This document shows, piece by piece, positions 34,415 through 44,232 of a DNA stretch of 64,000 bases. The position numbers and the translations under genes are program-made. The notes beneath the pieces were generated by a model. The model worked only from the letters and a program-made list of their open reading frames with translations. It did not search any database and was not told the DNA's origin. The stretch lies in contig NZ_AP023189.1 in the NCBI RefSeq assembly GCF_012767755.2, forward strand, positions 4,528,001 through 4,592,000. Reading direction: 5' to 3'. Each line of letters opens with the position of its first letter. The first letter of the stretch is position 1. Origin of the DNA: Pseudomonas tohonis. GTDB lineage: Bacteria > Pseudomonadota > Gammaproteobacteria > Pseudomonadales > Pseudomonadaceae.

Positions 34415-34534
34415 TCAGCAGAGGCTCATGTTCAGTTGCAGCAGCGCCAGGCCGCCGCGCTGCCAGCCCCACCAGGCCAGCGCCAGCAACAGCGCCGCCC
34501 CGGCACCGAAGGCCAACCCCAGGCGCAGGCTCAT
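34415..34534 (-). CDS. 39-residue membrane peptide coupled to the MFS gene
   Basis: Short frame [20 protein letters not shown] plus [19 protein letters not shown]. Its ATG overlaps the MFS stop codon (ATGA), which argues for translational coupling. One hydrophobic helix (residues ~7-22) is followed by a Trp-rich, amphipathic end. I do not know a family. The overlap and clean start make it a plausible small accessory protein of the transporter. The case rests on coding context only. Confidence 0.5.
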   Translation of the reverse strand: MSLRLGLAFGAGAALLLALAWWGWQRGGLALLQLNMSLC

Positions 34535-35730
34535 GCCAGCGCCTGCAGCCGCGCCACCGGCTGCTCGCGCACCGGCCAGTTCAGGGCCGCCGCCACCAGG
34601 CTGAGGAGGATGGAAATCTGCCAGACCATGTCGTAGCTGCCCGTGTGGTCATAGAGGTAGCCGCCCAGCCAGCCGCCGAGGAAGGCGCCGAGCTGGTGGA
34701 AGAGGAAGACGATACCACCGAGCATCGACAGGTTGCGCACGCCGAACAGGGTGGCCACGGTGCCGTTGGTCAGCGGCACCGTGGAGAGCCACAGCAGCCC
34801 CATGGCGACGCCGAAGGCGTAGGCGCTCCAGACGCTCAACGGCGAGTAGACGAAGGCGACTATCACCACCGCCCGCAACAGGTAGAGCGCGGTGAGCAGG
34901 CGCGGCTTGGACAGGCGCCCCCCGAGCCAGCCGGCGATGTAGGTGCCGAACACGTTGAACAGCCCCACCAGCGCCAGCACCGTGGTGCCCACCTGGGCCG
35001 GCAGGTGCTGGTCCACCAGGTAGGCCGGCAGGTGCACGCCGATGAAGACCACCTGGAAGCCGCAGACGAAGAAACCCAGAGCCAGCAGCCAGAACCCGGA
35101 GTGGCCGGAGGCCTCGCGCAGCGCCTCGCCCAGGGTCTGCTCATGGGCGGCCACCGGGAGCGGATTGTCCTTGAGCATTCCCGCCAGCGGCACGATCAGC
35201 GCCACCAGCAACCCCAGCGCCAGCAGCGCCGAGGACCAGCCCAGCCAGCCGAGCAGCCCGAGGGTGCCCGGCAGCATGGCGAACTGACCGAAGGAGCCGG
35301 CCGCCGCGGCAATGCCCATGGCCATGCTGCGCTTCTCTGCCGGCACCGCGCGGCCGACCACGCCGAGGATGACCGAGAACGAAGTGCCCGACAGGCCGAT
35401 GCCGATCAGCAGCCCCGCGCTCAGCGACAGCCCCAGCGGCGAGTGGGAGTAGCCCATCAGCACCAGCCCGACGGCGTAGAGCACACCGCCGATGATCACC
35501 GTCTTCATCGCCCCGAAGCGGTCGGCGATGGCGCCGGTCACCGGCTGTGCCAGGCCCCAGATCAGGTTCTGCAGGGCGATGGCGAAGGCGAACACCTCGC
35601 GCCCCCAGCCGAACTCGGCACTCATCGGGGCCAGGAACAGGCCGAAGCCGTGGCGGATGCCCAGGGACAGGGCGAGGATCAGCGACGCCCCCAGGAGAAT
35701 CCAGCCACTCGTGCGCCATACGGAAGTCAT
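34531..35730 (-). CDS. MFS transporter
   Basis: 399 residues from the ATG at 35730. Twelve hydrophobic helices are visible. A conserved MFS loop between helices 2 and 3 lies around ADRFGAMKTVIIGG. The N-terminal ILLGASLILALSLGIRHGFG, with the GIRHGFG pattern, resembles oxalate/formate-antiporter or monocarboxylate-type transporters. Directly downstream of a marR gene, with a palindromic operator (35743-35758) in the 43-nt gap. Substrate unknown; solute or drug export is possible. Confidence 0.88.
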   Translation of the reverse strand: MTSVWRTSGWILLGASLILALSLGIRHGFGLFLAPMSAEFGWGREVFAFAIALQNLIWGLAQPVTGAIADRFGAMKTVIIGGVLYAVGLVLMGYSHSPLGLSLSAGLLIGIGLSGTSFSVILGVVGRAVPAEKRSMAMGIAAAAGSFGQFAMLPGTLGLLGWLGWSSALLALGLLVALIVPLAGMLKDNPLPVAAHEQTLGEALREASGHSGFWLLALGFFVCGFQVVFIGVHLPAYLVDQHLPAQVGTTVLALVGLFNVFGTYIAGWLGGRLSKPRLLTALYLLRAVVIVAFVYSPLSVWSAYAFGVAMGLLWLSTVPLTNGTVATLFGVRNLSMLGGIVFLFHQLGAFLGGWLGGYLYDHTGSYDMVWQISILLSLVAAALNWPVREQPVARLQALA

Positions 35731-35742
35731 AGAATGTCCTCT

Positions 35743-35758
35743 GCGGGTATATACCCGC
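35743..35758. promoter_or_regulatory. MarR operator between marR and the MFS gene
   Basis: GCGGGTATATACCCGC is a perfect 16-base palindrome immediately upstream of the MFS gene. It is nearly identical to the site upstream of marR at 36192-36207. Confidence 0.75.
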
Positions 35759-35773
35759 GTTATCGCGAAAAAA

Positions 35774-36187
35774 TCAGTCCAGGGATTCCAGTTCACCCAG
35801 CAGCGCCATCAGCGCGTCGCGGCGCTCATCGCCCAGGCGCTCGGTCATCCGCGCCTGCACGCCTTCCCAGGCCTGCAACGCCGCCGCGACGCAGGCCGTG
35901 CCATCGGTGGTCAGGGCCACCAGGCGGTTGCGCTGGTCCTCGCCCTCGTCCATGCGCACCAGGCCCTTGCCCTCCAGCACCCTCAGGTTGCGCCCGAGGG
36001 TGCTGCGATCCAGCCCCAGCGCCTCGGCCAGCTCGGTGATGCTCGGCTGGTCGAGGCGCTGCAGGTTGTTCAGCAGCGAATACTGGGCGACGTTGATCCC
36101 GACGCTCTCCAGGGCGTCGTCGTAGATACGGGTCAGGTTGCGGCTGGCGCGACGCAGTCGCGTGCACAGGCATCGGGTCGTGATCAT
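35774..36187 (-). CDS. MarR-family transcriptional regulator
   Basis: 137 residues. The winged-helix signature is ITELAEALGLDRSTLGRNL and the wing is EGEDQRNRLVALT. It probably represses itself and the downstream MFS gene: identical TATATA-centred palindromes lie just before its own start and between the two genes. The upstream region is shared with the divergent acyl-CoA dehydrogenase gene (161 nt). Confidence 0.92.
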   Translation of the reverse strand: MITTRCLCTRLRRASRNLTRIYDDALESVGINVAQYSLLNNLQRLDQPSITELAEALGLDRSTLGRNLRVLEGKGLVRMDEGEDQRNRLVALTTDGTACVAAALQAWEGVQARMTERLGDERRDALMALLGELESLD

Positions 36188-36191
36188 GGAT

Positions 36192-36207
36192 GCGTGTATA
36201 TACCCGC
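36192..36207. promoter_or_regulatory. MarR operator upstream of marR
   Basis: GCGTGTATATACCCGC differs at one base from the perfect palindrome at 35743-35758 and lies 5 nt before the marR start codon, as expected for autorepression. Confidence 0.7.
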
Positions 36208-36347
36208 ATCAATCCGGCGTCAATGGCAATCGCGCATCGGCGCGGCATTGTCCGAACTGCCAGAGGCCTCCGTTATCGCTGCCAAGGCCGTGCCGGCAAG
36301 GGCGCCGTATAAATCGGCGTCTGCCACCTGCGTTCCGAGGTTCACCG

Positions 36348-38168
36348 ATGCCCAGCTACAAGGCGCCCCTGCGCGACACCCGCTTCCTGCTCAACGAGGT
36401 CTTCGACTTCCCCGCCCACTACCAGGCCCTGGCCAATGGCGGCGAGGCCACGCCGGACATGGTCGAGGCCATCCTCGGCGAGTGCGCGAAGCTCTGCGAG
36501 GAAGTCATCGCCCCGCTCTACCACTCAGGCGACGAGGAAGGCTGCCACCTGGAGAACGGCGAAGTGCGCACGCCCAAGGGCTACAAGGAAGCCTACGACG
36601 CCTACGTGGCCGGTGGCTGGCAAGGCCTCTCGCACCCGGTGGAATACGGCGGCCAGGGCCTGCCCATGAGCCTCGGCGCCCTCAAGCAGGAAATGCTCGG
36701 CACCGCCAACTGGCCCTTCTCCATGTACCCGGGCCTGTCCCTCGGCGCCATGAACACCCTCATGCAGCACGGCACCGAGGAGCAGAAACGCACCTACCTC
36801 ACCCCGCTCACCGAAGGCCGCTGGGCCGGCACCATGTGCCTCACCGAGCCCCAGTGCGGCACCGACCTGGGCCAGGTGAAGACCCGCGCCGAAGCCAACG
36901 CCGACGGCAGCTACGCCCTCACCGGCACCAAGATCTTCATCTCCTCCGGGGACCACGACCTCACCGAGAACATCATCCACATCGTCCTCGCCCGCCTGCC
37001 CGACGCGCCCAAGGGCACCCGGGGCATCTCCCTGTTCATCGTGCCCAAGTTCCTCCCGGGCGATGACGGCGGCCTCGGCCCGCGCAACGGCGTCAGCTGC
37101 GGCGCGCTGGAGAAGAAGATGGGCATCAAGGCCTCGGCCACCTGCGTGATGAACTTCGACGGCGCCACCGGCTACCTCATCGGCCCGCCGAACAAGGGCC
37201 TGGAATGCATGTTCACCTTCATGAACAGCGCCCGCATCGGCACCGCCATCCAGGGCGTCGCCACCGCCGAACTGGCCTACCAGGGCGCCCTCGCCTACGC
37301 CCGCGAGCGCCGCTCCATGCGCGCCCTCTCCGGCACCAAGGAGCCGGGCGAAGTGGCGGACGTGCTGATGCACCACGGCGACGTACGCCGCATGCTGCTG
37401 ACCCAGAAGGCCGTGGCCGAAGGCGGTCGCGCCCTGGTGTACCTGGCCACCCAGTACGCCGACCGCATGATCGAAGGCATCCTGCAGAACGACAACGACA
37501 AGTACGAACGCTGGGACGACAAGCTCGGCTTCCTCACCCCCATCCTCAAGGGCTGCCTCACCGAACTGGGCCTGGAGAGCGCCAACCTCGGCATGCAGGT
37601 GTTCGGCGGCCATGGCTACATCCGCGAGCACGGCATGGAGCAGATCGTTCGCGACGCGCGCATCGCCACCCTCTACGAAGGCACCACCGGCATCCAGGCC
37701 CTCGACCTGCTGGGCCGCAAGGTGCTGCTGATGACCCAGGGCAAGGCCGTGCGCGACTTCAGCGGCCAGGTGGCGCGCCTGGCCCTCGACCTGCTGAAGA
37801 CCGAGCCGGCCATGCGCGGCCGCGCGCTGACCCTGCTCAAGCTCGCCGGCCAGTGGAACGTCCTGACCCTGCGCATCGCCCTGCGCGCCCGCAAGGACCG
37901 TGACCTGGTGGGCACCGCCAGCCATGACTTCCTCATGTACTCCGGCTACGCCGCCCTCGCCTACGCCTGGGCCCTGCAGGAAGCCGCCGCACGCCGCCGC
38001 CTGCGCGAAGGCGGCGCCGAGTCCGAGGACTTCTACCGCGCCAAGCTGGCCACCAGCGCCTTCTACTTCGACCGCTTGCTGCCCCGCGCCAAGGGCCACG
38101 CCAGCGCCATGCTCAAGCCGACGAAGTCGGTGATGGGGCTGCAGGACGAGCACTTCCTCTTCGAGTGA
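36348..38168 (+). CDS. Acyl-CoA dehydrogenase, DmdC-like long form
   Basis: 606 residues from the ATG at 36348, with CGAGG upstream. FAD-dependent acyl-CoA dehydrogenase: N-terminal helical domain, the beta-domain motif MCLTEPQCGTDLGQ, KIFISSGDHD, and the C-terminal signature GHGYIREHGMEQIVRDARI and YEGTTGIQALDLLGRK. The extra C-terminal ~130 residues match the 3-methylmercaptopropionyl-CoA/aryl-CoA dehydrogenase subfamily seen in many pseudomonads. The substrate is not certain. Monocistronic, divergent from marR. Confidence 0.9.
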   Translation: MPSYKAPLRDTRFLLNEVFDFPAHYQALANGGEATPDMVEAILGECAKLCEEVIAPLYHSGDEEGCHLENGEVRTPKGYKEAYDAYVAGGWQGLSHPVEYGGQGLPMSLGALKQEMLGTANWPFSMYPGLSLGAMNTLMQHGTEEQKRTYLTPLTEGRWAGTMCLTEPQCGTDLGQVKTRAEANADGSYALTGTKIFISSGDHDLTENIIHIVLARLPDAPKGTRGISLFIVPKFLPGDDGGLGPRNGVSCGALEKKMGIKASATCVMNFDGATGYLIGPPNKGLECMFTFMNSARIGTAIQGVATAELAYQGALAYARERRSMRALSGTKEPGEVADVLMHHGDVRRMLLTQKAVAEGGRALVYLATQYADRMIEGILQNDNDKYERWDDKLGFLTPILKGCLTELGLESANLGMQVFGGHGYIREHGMEQIVRDARIATLYEGTTGIQALDLLGRKVLLMTQGKAVRDFSGQVARLALDLLKTEPAMRGRALTLLKLAGQWNVLTLRIALRARKDRDLVGTASHDFLMYSGYAALAYAWALQEAAARRRLREGGAESEDFYRAKLATSAFYFDRLLPRAKGHASAMLKPTKSVMGLQDEHFLFE

Positions 38169-38183
38169 TCCACCCGCTGGAAC

Positions 38184-38205
38184 GGGCCTCCCGCATGGGA
38201 GGCCC
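38184..38205 (+). terminator. Hairpin after the acyl-CoA dehydrogenase gene
   Basis: GGGCCTCCC, GCAT, GGGAGGCCC forms a 9-bp stem but lacks a T-run, so it is a weak or factor-assisted terminator. Confidence 0.45.
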
Positions 38206-38330
38206 GCCGTGACACACCGCTGTAAAACAGCTGAGGTTTTCTACAAGGACATCAAGGACAGCAGTAACCGGTCCGCCATCGGGCGGTGGCCTCTCACCGC
38301 CCTCCGCATCCACTCATCTCGGACATGCAG

Positions 38331-39890
38331 ATGACAACGACCACGCGCATCACCTGGACGATGCTCAGCCTTCTCGCCCTGCTCACCGCCCCCCCGGCCC
38401 CGGCCGCCCCCGACCCTCGGCCTGACGCCTTCGACCTGCTGACCCACAACGCCTTCTTCCTCACGCCGCTGCCGTTCAAGTTCAGCTGGAACAACCAGGA
38501 GCGCGCGCGCCTGATGACCCGGGCCGACTATGTGGAAGGACGCGACCTGATCATCTTCAACGAGCTGTTCGACAACACAGCCTCGGACATCCTGCTCAAC
38601 GGGCTGAAGGACCGTTACCCGCACCAGACCCCGGTGCTGGGCCGCGCCACCAGCGGCTGGGACGAGAGCACCGGCAACCCCGCCGCCAAGCCCGAGGACG
38701 GCGGCGTCGCCATCGTCAGCCGCTGGCCCATCGTGCGCCGGGTGCAGTACCTCTACCGCGATGCCTGCGGGGCAGACGCCCTGGCCAACAAGGGCTTCGT
38801 GTACGTCAAGGTGATGCGCGGCGAGCGCCCGTTCCATGTCATCGCCACCCACACCCAGGCTGCCGACGCGGCCTGCCCCGACGGTGGCCAGGCGGTGCGC
38901 GAAAGCCAGTTCAGGGAGATGCGCGCCTTCATCGACCGGCAGAACATCCCCGCGAACGAAGTGCTGTTCGTCGGCGGCGACCTCAACGTCGTGCGCGGCA
39001 GCGCCGAGTACCCGCGCGTGTTGGCCCAGCTGGACCTGCGCGAACCGGACAGCTACGCCGGCGCCCCCGCCACCTGGGACACCCGGCGCAACGGCGTGAC
39101 CGGCTACCAGTACCCCTACAAGGACAACGGCCCCGGTACGCCACCGACCAACCCGCCGGAGTACCTCGACTACATCCTGGTCTCCAGCAGCCACGGCCAG
39201 GTCTCGTACTGGCACAACCAGGCGCTGGACATCCCCTCCCCGCGCTGGAGCGCCAGCGACGGCGTCAACACCTGGCACTACCAGGACTACTCCGACCACT
39301 ACCCGGTGGCCGCCTTCACCTATGCCGATCCGCAGCGCACACCCCAGCGGGCCTTCAAGCCCACCGACAACCGCTACGCCCGCGTGGTGCTGCGCAGCCT
39401 CGACAACGGCAACGCCCTGCGCACCGGGGCAAAGGCCACCAACTGGGTCACCGTCACCGGCAACGGCCGCGACGACGCCAGCACCTTCAGCCTCAACGAC
39501 TGGGACCACTTCGCCAGCTTCTGCGTGCGCAACGGTGACTACGTGACCCTGGAATCACGCGCCTACCCCGGCTACTTCCTCACCTGGTACGAGCACGGTG
39601 CCGGCAAGTGGGGCTACTACCCCGCCGCCGGCAAGCCCTCGCGGCACCTGCGCGTGCAGATCGACAACGACCAGGGGCAATGCCTGAAGGATGGCGACCA
39701 GGTGGCGTTCATCGACTACAGCGGCCAGCGCCCCCTGCCCGGGCGCGACTACTACCTGAAGATCTGGCCCGACGGCGCCTGGAAGGACCACCTGTTCCTC
39801 TGGGGCGAGGCCCAGGACGCCAGCCGCTTCCGCGTCGAAGTGGCGCCGACCGCGGTCTACGAGAACTGGTACGACAGGTTGCGTTTCTGA
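38331..39890 (+). CDS. Secreted sphingomyelinase C-like phosphodiesterase
   Basis: 519 residues from the ATG at 38331, spaced 7 nt from GGA; an in-frame ATG at 38325 is less well placed. Signal peptide (TMLSLLALLTAPPAPAA) leads to an endonuclease/exonuclease/phosphatase domain (residues ~25-335). Visible metal and catalytic residues: THNAFFL, FNELFD, HTQA, GDLNVVRG and SDHYPV. The ~180-residue C-terminal domain is rich in aromatics and resembles a beta-trefoil or lectin-like module. Bacterial sphingomyelinases hydrolyse sphingomyelin to ceramide and phosphocholine and can be hemolytic. Substrate inferred from family. Confidence 0.85.
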   Translation: MTTTTRITWTMLSLLALLTAPPAPAAPDPRPDAFDLLTHNAFFLTPLPFKFSWNNQERARLMTRADYVEGRDLIIFNELFDNTASDILLNGLKDRYPHQTPVLGRATSGWDESTGNPAAKPEDGGVAIVSRWPIVRRVQYLYRDACGADALANKGFVYVKVMRGERPFHVIATHTQAADAACPDGGQAVRESQFREMRAFIDRQNIPANEVLFVGGDLNVVRGSAEYPRVLAQLDLREPDSYAGAPATWDTRRNGVTGYQYPYKDNGPGTPPTNPPEYLDYILVSSSHGQVSYWHNQALDIPSPRWSASDGVNTWHYQDYSDHYPVAAFTYADPQRTPQRAFKPTDNRYARVVLRSLDNGNALRTGAKATNWVTVTGNGRDDASTFSLNDWDHFASFCVRNGDYVTLESRAYPGYFLTWYEHGAGKWGYYPAAGKPSRHLRVQIDNDQGQCLKDGDQVAFIDYSGQRPLPGRDYYLKIWPDGAWKDHLFLWGEAQDASRFRVEVAPTAVYENWYDRLRF

Positions 39891-39897
39891 ACCACCG

Positions 39898-39924
39898 CGC
39901 CGGGGCGTTGCGCCCCGGCGTTTT
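39898..39924. terminator. Shared rho-independent terminator of the smase gene and cob operon
   Basis: CGCCGGGGCG, TTG, CGCCCCGGCG plus TTTT on the plus side: a strong 10-bp stem between the convergent sphingomyelinase gene and cobS. Confidence 0.8.
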
Positions 39925-40655
39925 CACCCCAGCAGCGCCAGCGCCACCAGCACGGCCACCTCGGCCAGCTCCACCAGCGCCCCGGCCGTGTCGCCGGTGG
40001 TGCCGCCGAGTCGCTGCAGCAAGCCACGGCGCCACCCGGCGAACAGCGCCAGCGCCGCCACCAGTGCGACCAGCGCCACCCAGCCGAACACCAGACCCAG
40101 CAGCGCATGGGCGCCCAGCACCCAGGGCAGTTCCCGGCGCGGCAAATGCTCGGCCAGCGCCTGCCCCAGCCCGCCTGCACGAACGTAAGGCGTGGTCATG
40201 AACAGCAACGGCAGCAGCGCCCGCGCCAGCCAGGGTGCCAGCAGCAGCGCGGCGATCGGCCCCTGCTCCAGCAGCGCCACCAGCGCGGCGAACTTCAGCA
40301 GCAGGACCAGCACCAATACGACCACGGCGATGGGGCCGCTGCGCGGGTCCTTCATGATCGCCAGGGTGCGCTCGCGGTCGCCGTAGCCGCCCACCCAGGC
40401 GTCCGCCGTATCGGCCAGGCCATCCAGGTGCAGGCCACCGCTCAGCGCCACCCAGGCGGCCAGCAGCAGCGCGGCCTCGAGCAGCGTCGAGGTATCGCCC
40501 AGCACCCACTCCAGCGCCAGCAGCGCCAGGCCCAGCAGCAATCCCACCAGCGGGTAGAACAGCAGTGAGCGACCGATCTGCTGCGGCTCGGGCATGCCCG
40601 GCAGGCGCACCGGCAGGCGGGTGAGGAACTGCAGGGCGATCAGCAGCGGGGTCAT
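39924..40655 (-). CDS. cobS: Adenosylcobinamide-GDP ribazoletransferase
   Basis: 243-residue inner-membrane enzyme joining AdoCbi-GDP and alpha-ribazole (phosphate) in the last steps of cobalamin assembly. The N terminus ALQFLTRLPVRLPG and GGLHLDGLADTADAW are highly conserved family motifs. Several hydrophobic segments follow. It overlaps cobC by four bases (ATGA) and is the last gene of the riboswitch-controlled operon. Confidence 0.94.
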   Translation of the reverse strand: MTPLLIALQFLTRLPVRLPGMPEPQQIGRSLLFYPLVGLLLGLALLALEWVLGDTSTLLEAALLLAAWVALSGGLHLDGLADTADAWVGGYGDRERTLAIMKDPRSGPIAVVVLVLVLLLKFAALVALLEQGPIAALLLAPWLARALLPLLFMTTPYVRAGGLGQALAEHLPRRELPWVLGAHALLGLVFGWVALVALVAALALFAGWRRGLLQRLGGTTGDTAGALVELAEVAVLVALALLG

Positions 40656-41200
40656 GGCAAAACGATCCGGTGCAAGGTCGCGTGGGGCACCTCCACCTGC
40701 ATCAGCTGGGCCCGTGGCAGGCCCCATGCGCGGGCCAGCAGCAGGCGGATCACCCCGCCGTGGCTGACCACCAGCAGGCGCTGGCCGGCGAAGCCTTCCT
40801 GCAAACGCGCCGCCGCCGCATGCACGCGGGCCTCGAAGTCGAGCAGCGTCTCGCCGCCGGGCGGGGTGAAGCTGTAGGGGTCGTTCCAGAACAGGCCCAG
40901 GCCGGCCTCATCGGTGGCCATCAGTTGGGCAGCGGTGCGGCCTTCCCAGGCGCCGAAATGCAGTTCGCGCAGGTCGGCGTCGAAACCCAGCGGCAGGTCC
41001 AGGTGCCCGGCCAGCTCCTCGGCGAAGCGCGCGCAACGCTGCAACGGCGAGCTGACGATGGCATCCCAGGGGCCGGCCCCCTCCACTGCACGGCGCATCT
41101 GCGCCCAGCCGGTTTCGGTCAGGGCGTCGTCCAGGCTGCCGCGAAAGCCCGCGCCCAGCTCGGTTTCGCCATGGCGCAGCAGGTCGATGACCAGGCTCAT
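40652..41200 (-). CDS. cobC: Alpha-ribazole phosphatase, histidine phosphatase family
   Basis: 182 residues from the ATG at 41200. The phosphoglycerate-mutase-type signature [10 protein letters not shown] carries the catalytic histidine (His9), and the second histidine is in [12 protein letters not shown]. Dephosphorylates alpha-ribazole 5'-phosphate or adenosylcobalamin phosphate. It sits between cobT and cobS with overlaps of four bases on both sides. The symbol cobC follows Salmonella usage; Pseudomonas nomenclature also uses cobC for the threonine-phosphate decarboxylase. Confidence 0.88.
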   Translation of the reverse strand: MSLVIDLLRHGETELGAGFRGSLDDALTETGWAQMRRAVEGAGPWDAIVSSPLQRCARFAEELAGHLDLPLGFDADLRELHFGAWEGRTAAQLMATDEAGLGLFWNDPYSFTPPGGETLLDFEARVHAAAARLQEGFAGQRLLVVSHGGVIRLLLARAWGLPRAQLMQVEVPHATLHRIVLP

Positions 41201-42255
41201 GCGGGGCGATCCGAGACGGCGGCCTCGGCGAAGGTGGCCATGCCGTTGTGCAGGTCGCAGGCCAGGCGCAGCAGCGGCAAGGCGATGGCGGCGCCGCTGC
41301 CCTCGCCCAGGCGCAGGCCGAGGTCGAGCAGGGTTTGCGCCTGCAGCTCCGCCAGCACGGCCTGGTGGCCCGGCTCGGCGGAACGGTGGGAGAACAGCAG
41401 CCAGTCGCGGCAGGCGGGGTTCATGCGCACGGCGCAGAGCGCGGCGACGCTGCAGATGAAGCCGTCCACCAGCACCGGGATGCCGCGCTGGGCGCAGCCG
41501 AGGTAGGCCCCGGCCAGGGCCGCGACCTCGAAGCCACCGAGGCGGCGCAGGCTTTCCAGCGGGCCATGGCAATGGGGCCTGTGCAGGGCCAGGGCGCGTT
41601 CGATCACCTCGGCCTTGTGCTGCACGCCCTTGTCGTCCAGCCCGGTGCCGGGGCCGACCAGTTGTGCCGCCGGGGTGCCCAGCAGCGCGCAGGCCAGGGC
41701 GCTGGCGGCGGTGGTGTTGCCGATGCCCATCTCGCCGCCGAGGTAGATGTCGGCCCCCGAGTCCACCGCACGCTCGGCACTGGCGCGGCCGGCCTCCAGC
41801 GCGGCCAGGCACTGGGCATCGCTCATCGCCGGTTCGCGGGCGAAGTTGGCGGTGCCGGCGCCCAGGCCCAGGTGCAGCACGCCAGGCAAGCGCTCCAGCG
41901 GCACGGCGGTGCCCAGGTCGACCAGCTCCAGGGTCGCCCCCAGGCTGTGGGCCAGCACGTTGATGGCCGCGCCGCCACGCACGAAGTTGCGCAGCATCTC
42001 GCCGGTCACCGCCTGCGGGTAGGCGGAAACGCCCTCCTCCACCACGCCGTGGTCGCCGGCGAACACGGCGAACCAGGGCCGCGCGACCTCGGGGCGATCA
42101 CTGCCCTGCATCGAAGCGAGGGTGATCGCCAGGCCCTCCAGCTGGCCCAGGGCGCCACGCGGCTTGGTCAGCTGGTCCTGGCGGGCCTGGGCCCGGGTGC
42201 GGGCGACATGGTCCTGGGGCTGGCACTCGGCCAACCACCACGCGAGTGAGGTCAT
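41197..42255 (-). CDS. cobT: Nicotinate-nucleotide-dimethylbenzimidazole phosphoribosyltransferase
   Basis: 352 residues from the ATG at 42255. Transfers phosphoribose from nicotinate mononucleotide to dimethylbenzimidazole, giving alpha-ribazole phosphate. Typical segments: [20 protein letters not shown] near residue 80, [14 protein letters not shown] near 175, and the C-terminal [17 protein letters not shown] with the catalytic Glu. Works with BluB (this operon), which supplies the base. It overlaps cobU by four bases and cobC by four bases. Confidence 0.95.
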   Translation of the reverse strand: MTSLAWWLAECQPQDHVARTRAQARQDQLTKPRGALGQLEGLAITLASMQGSDRPEVARPWFAVFAGDHGVVEEGVSAYPQAVTGEMLRNFVRGGAAINVLAHSLGATLELVDLGTAVPLERLPGVLHLGLGAGTANFAREPAMSDAQCLAALEAGRASAERAVDSGADIYLGGEMGIGNTTAASALACALLGTPAAQLVGPGTGLDDKGVQHKAEVIERALALHRPHCHGPLESLRRLGGFEVAALAGAYLGCAQRGIPVLVDGFICSVAALCAVRMNPACRDWLLFSHRSAEPGHQAVLAELQAQTLLDLGLRLGEGSGAAIALPLLRLACDLHNGMATFAEAAVSDRPA

Positions 42256-42773
42256 AGGGGCTCTCCCTTCAACAGCATGGGCAGGCCGGCGACGGTGAAG
42301 GTCACGCGGGTGCAGCGTTCGGCCAGGGCCTGGTGCAGCCAACCGGCTTCATCGACGTAGCGGCGGGTCAGTTCGCCCAGGGGCACGACCCCGAGGCCGG
42401 TTTCATTGCTCACCAGCAGCACCCGCCCCGGCAGCTCGCCGATGCAGGCCAGCAGGGCGTCGCGCTCGGCGACGAGGCGCGCCTCGTCCTCCAGCATCAG
42501 CAGGTTGGTCAGCCACAGGGTCAGGCAGTCCACCAGCAGGCAGGTGCCGGGGGCCGCGTGCTCGCGCAGCACCCGCGCCAGCTCGATGGGCTCTTCCACC
42601 AGGCCCCAATGGTCGGGGCGGCGGGCGCGGTGGCTGGCCACGCGGGCACTCATCTCGCCGTCCAGCGGCTGGCTGGTGGCGATGTAGGTGACGGCCAGGC
42701 CCGACTCGCCGGCGAGGCGTTCGGCCAGGCGGCTCTTGCCCGAACGGGCGCCACCGAGGATGAGTTCAGCCAT
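42252..42773 (-). CDS. cobU: Adenosylcobinamide kinase / guanylyltransferase
   Basis: 173-residue bifunctional enzyme that phosphorylates adenosylcobinamide and transfers GMP to it. The P-loop GGARSGKS opens the protein, followed by the YIATSQP and [12 protein letters not shown] segments that define CobU/CobP. The ATG at 42773 overlaps the cobQ stop by 8 bases. Also called cobP in Pseudomonas. Confidence 0.94.
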   Translation of the reverse strand: MAELILGGARSGKSRLAERLAGESGLAVTYIATSQPLDGEMSARVASHRARRPDHWGLVEEPIELARVLREHAAPGTCLLVDCLTLWLTNLLMLEDEARLVAERDALLACIGELPGRVLLVSNETGLGVVPLGELTRRYVDEAGWLHQALAERCTRVTFTVAGLPMLLKGEPL

Positions 42774-44232
42774 GGGCGGGCTCCAGGCCGCAGAGGCGGC
42801 GCAGCAGGTCGGTATCCAGGTGGTGCTCGACCTGATCGGCCAGGCGCTCGATGTCGCGCTCGCGCAGCGCCGGGTAGTCCACGGCCTGCACCTCGGCGAG
42901 GCCGGCCCAGCGCAGCAGCGCATCACGGGCCTCGGCAGCCTCGAACAGGCCATGCAGGTAGGTGCCGAGCACCTGGCCGTCCTCGCTCATGGCGCCGTCG
43001 CAGCGGCCATCGTCCAGTTGCGCGGCGGGCCGCTCCAGGGCGGCGCCACGGCTGACCCCGGCGTGGATTTCGTAGCCGGTCACCGCAGCACCTTCCAGGC
43101 CCAGGCGGCCACGCACGTTGCGCAGCTGCTTCTCCGGCTCCAGCACCGTGTCGAAGGCGAGCAGGCCGAGGCCGGCGCTGCTGCCGGCGGGCCCTTCCAG
43201 GCCGTGGGGGTCGTCGATGCGCTCACCGAGCATCTGCAGGCCGCCGCAGATGCCCAGCAGCTTGCCGCCGTAGCGCAGGTGGCGGGCGATGGCCGCGTCC
43301 CAGCCCTGCGCGCGGAGGAAGGCCAGGTCGGCGCGCACGCTCTTGGAGCCGGGCAGGATGACCAGGTCCGCCGGTGGCAGCGCCTGCCCCGGGCCGACCA
43401 GGGTCAGCTGCACCTGGGGGTGCAGGCGCAGCGGGTCGAAATCGGTGTGGTTGCTGATGCGCGGCAGCACCGGCACCACCACCTTCAACGCCTCGCGGGG
43501 CTTGGCGCCCTGGCGGCGGTCGATGGCGTCCTCGGCCTCCAGGTGGAAATCGGTGAGGTAGGGCAGCACGCCGAGCACCGGCTTGCCGGTACGCGCCTCC
43601 AGCCAGTCGAGGCCGGGTTGCAGCAAGGCGATGTCACCCCGGAAGCGGTTGATCACGAAGCCCTTCACCCGTGCCTGCTCGCTCTCCGAGAGCAGCGCCA
43701 GGGTGCCCACCAGATGGGCGAAGACGCCGCCCCGGTCGATGTCGGCGATGAGGATGACCGGGCAGTCCACCGCCTCGGCGAAGCCCATGTTGGCGATGTC
43801 GTTGGCGCGCAGGTTGATCTCCGCCGGGGAGCCGGCGCCCTCCACCATCACCACCCGATAGCCGGCCTCCAGACGCTGGTGGGAGGCCAGCACCGCCTGC
43901 ATGGCGACCTTCTTGTAGTCGTGGTAGGCGACGGCGTTCATCGAGGTGACGGCGCGGCCGTGGATGATCACCTGGGCACCGGTGTCGGTGTTGGGCTTGA
44001 GCAGCACCGGGTTCATGTCGGTGTGCGGCGCCAGCCCGCAGGCCTGGGCCTGCACCGCCTGGGCGCGGCCGATCTCGCCGCCGTCGGCGGTCACCGCGCT
44101 GTTGAGCGCCATGTTCTGCGGCTTGAACGGCACCACCGCCACGCCCTGGCGCTTGAGCCAGCGGCACAGCGCGGTCACCAGGGTGCTCTTGCCCGCATCG
44201 GAGGTGGTGCCCTGCACCATCAGCGTGGTCAT
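42766..44232 (-). CDS. cobQ: Cobyric acid synthase
   Basis: 488 residues from the ATG at 44232. Amidates four side chains of adenosylcobyrinic a,c-diamide using glutamine and ATP. The N-terminal dethiobiotin-synthetase-like ATPase domain has [10 protein letters not shown] and the conserved [12 protein letters not shown]. The C-terminal triad glutamine amidotransferase domain has [10 protein letters not shown] (Cys) and a late EIHAG with the His. Consistent with the family length of ~485. It overlaps the cobD start by four bases. Confidence 0.95.
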   Translation of the reverse strand: MTTLMVQGTTSDAGKSTLVTALCRWLKRQGVAVVPFKPQNMALNSAVTADGGEIGRAQAVQAQACGLAPHTDMNPVLLKPNTDTGAQVIIHGRAVTSMNAVAYHDYKKVAMQAVLASHQRLEAGYRVVMVEGAGSPAEINLRANDIANMGFAEAVDCPVILIADIDRGGVFAHLVGTLALLSESEQARVKGFVINRFRGDIALLQPGLDWLEARTGKPVLGVLPYLTDFHLEAEDAIDRRQGAKPREALKVVVPVLPRISNHTDFDPLRLHPQVQLTLVGPGQALPPADLVILPGSKSVRADLAFLRAQGWDAAIARHLRYGGKLLGICGGLQMLGERIDDPHGLEGPAGSSAGLGLLAFDTVLEPEKQLRNVRGRLGLEGAAVTGYEIHAGVSRGAALERPAAQLDDGRCDGAMSEDGQVLGTYLHGLFEAAEARDALLRWAGLAEVQAVDYPALRERDIERLADQVEHHLDTDLLRRLCGLEPAHG

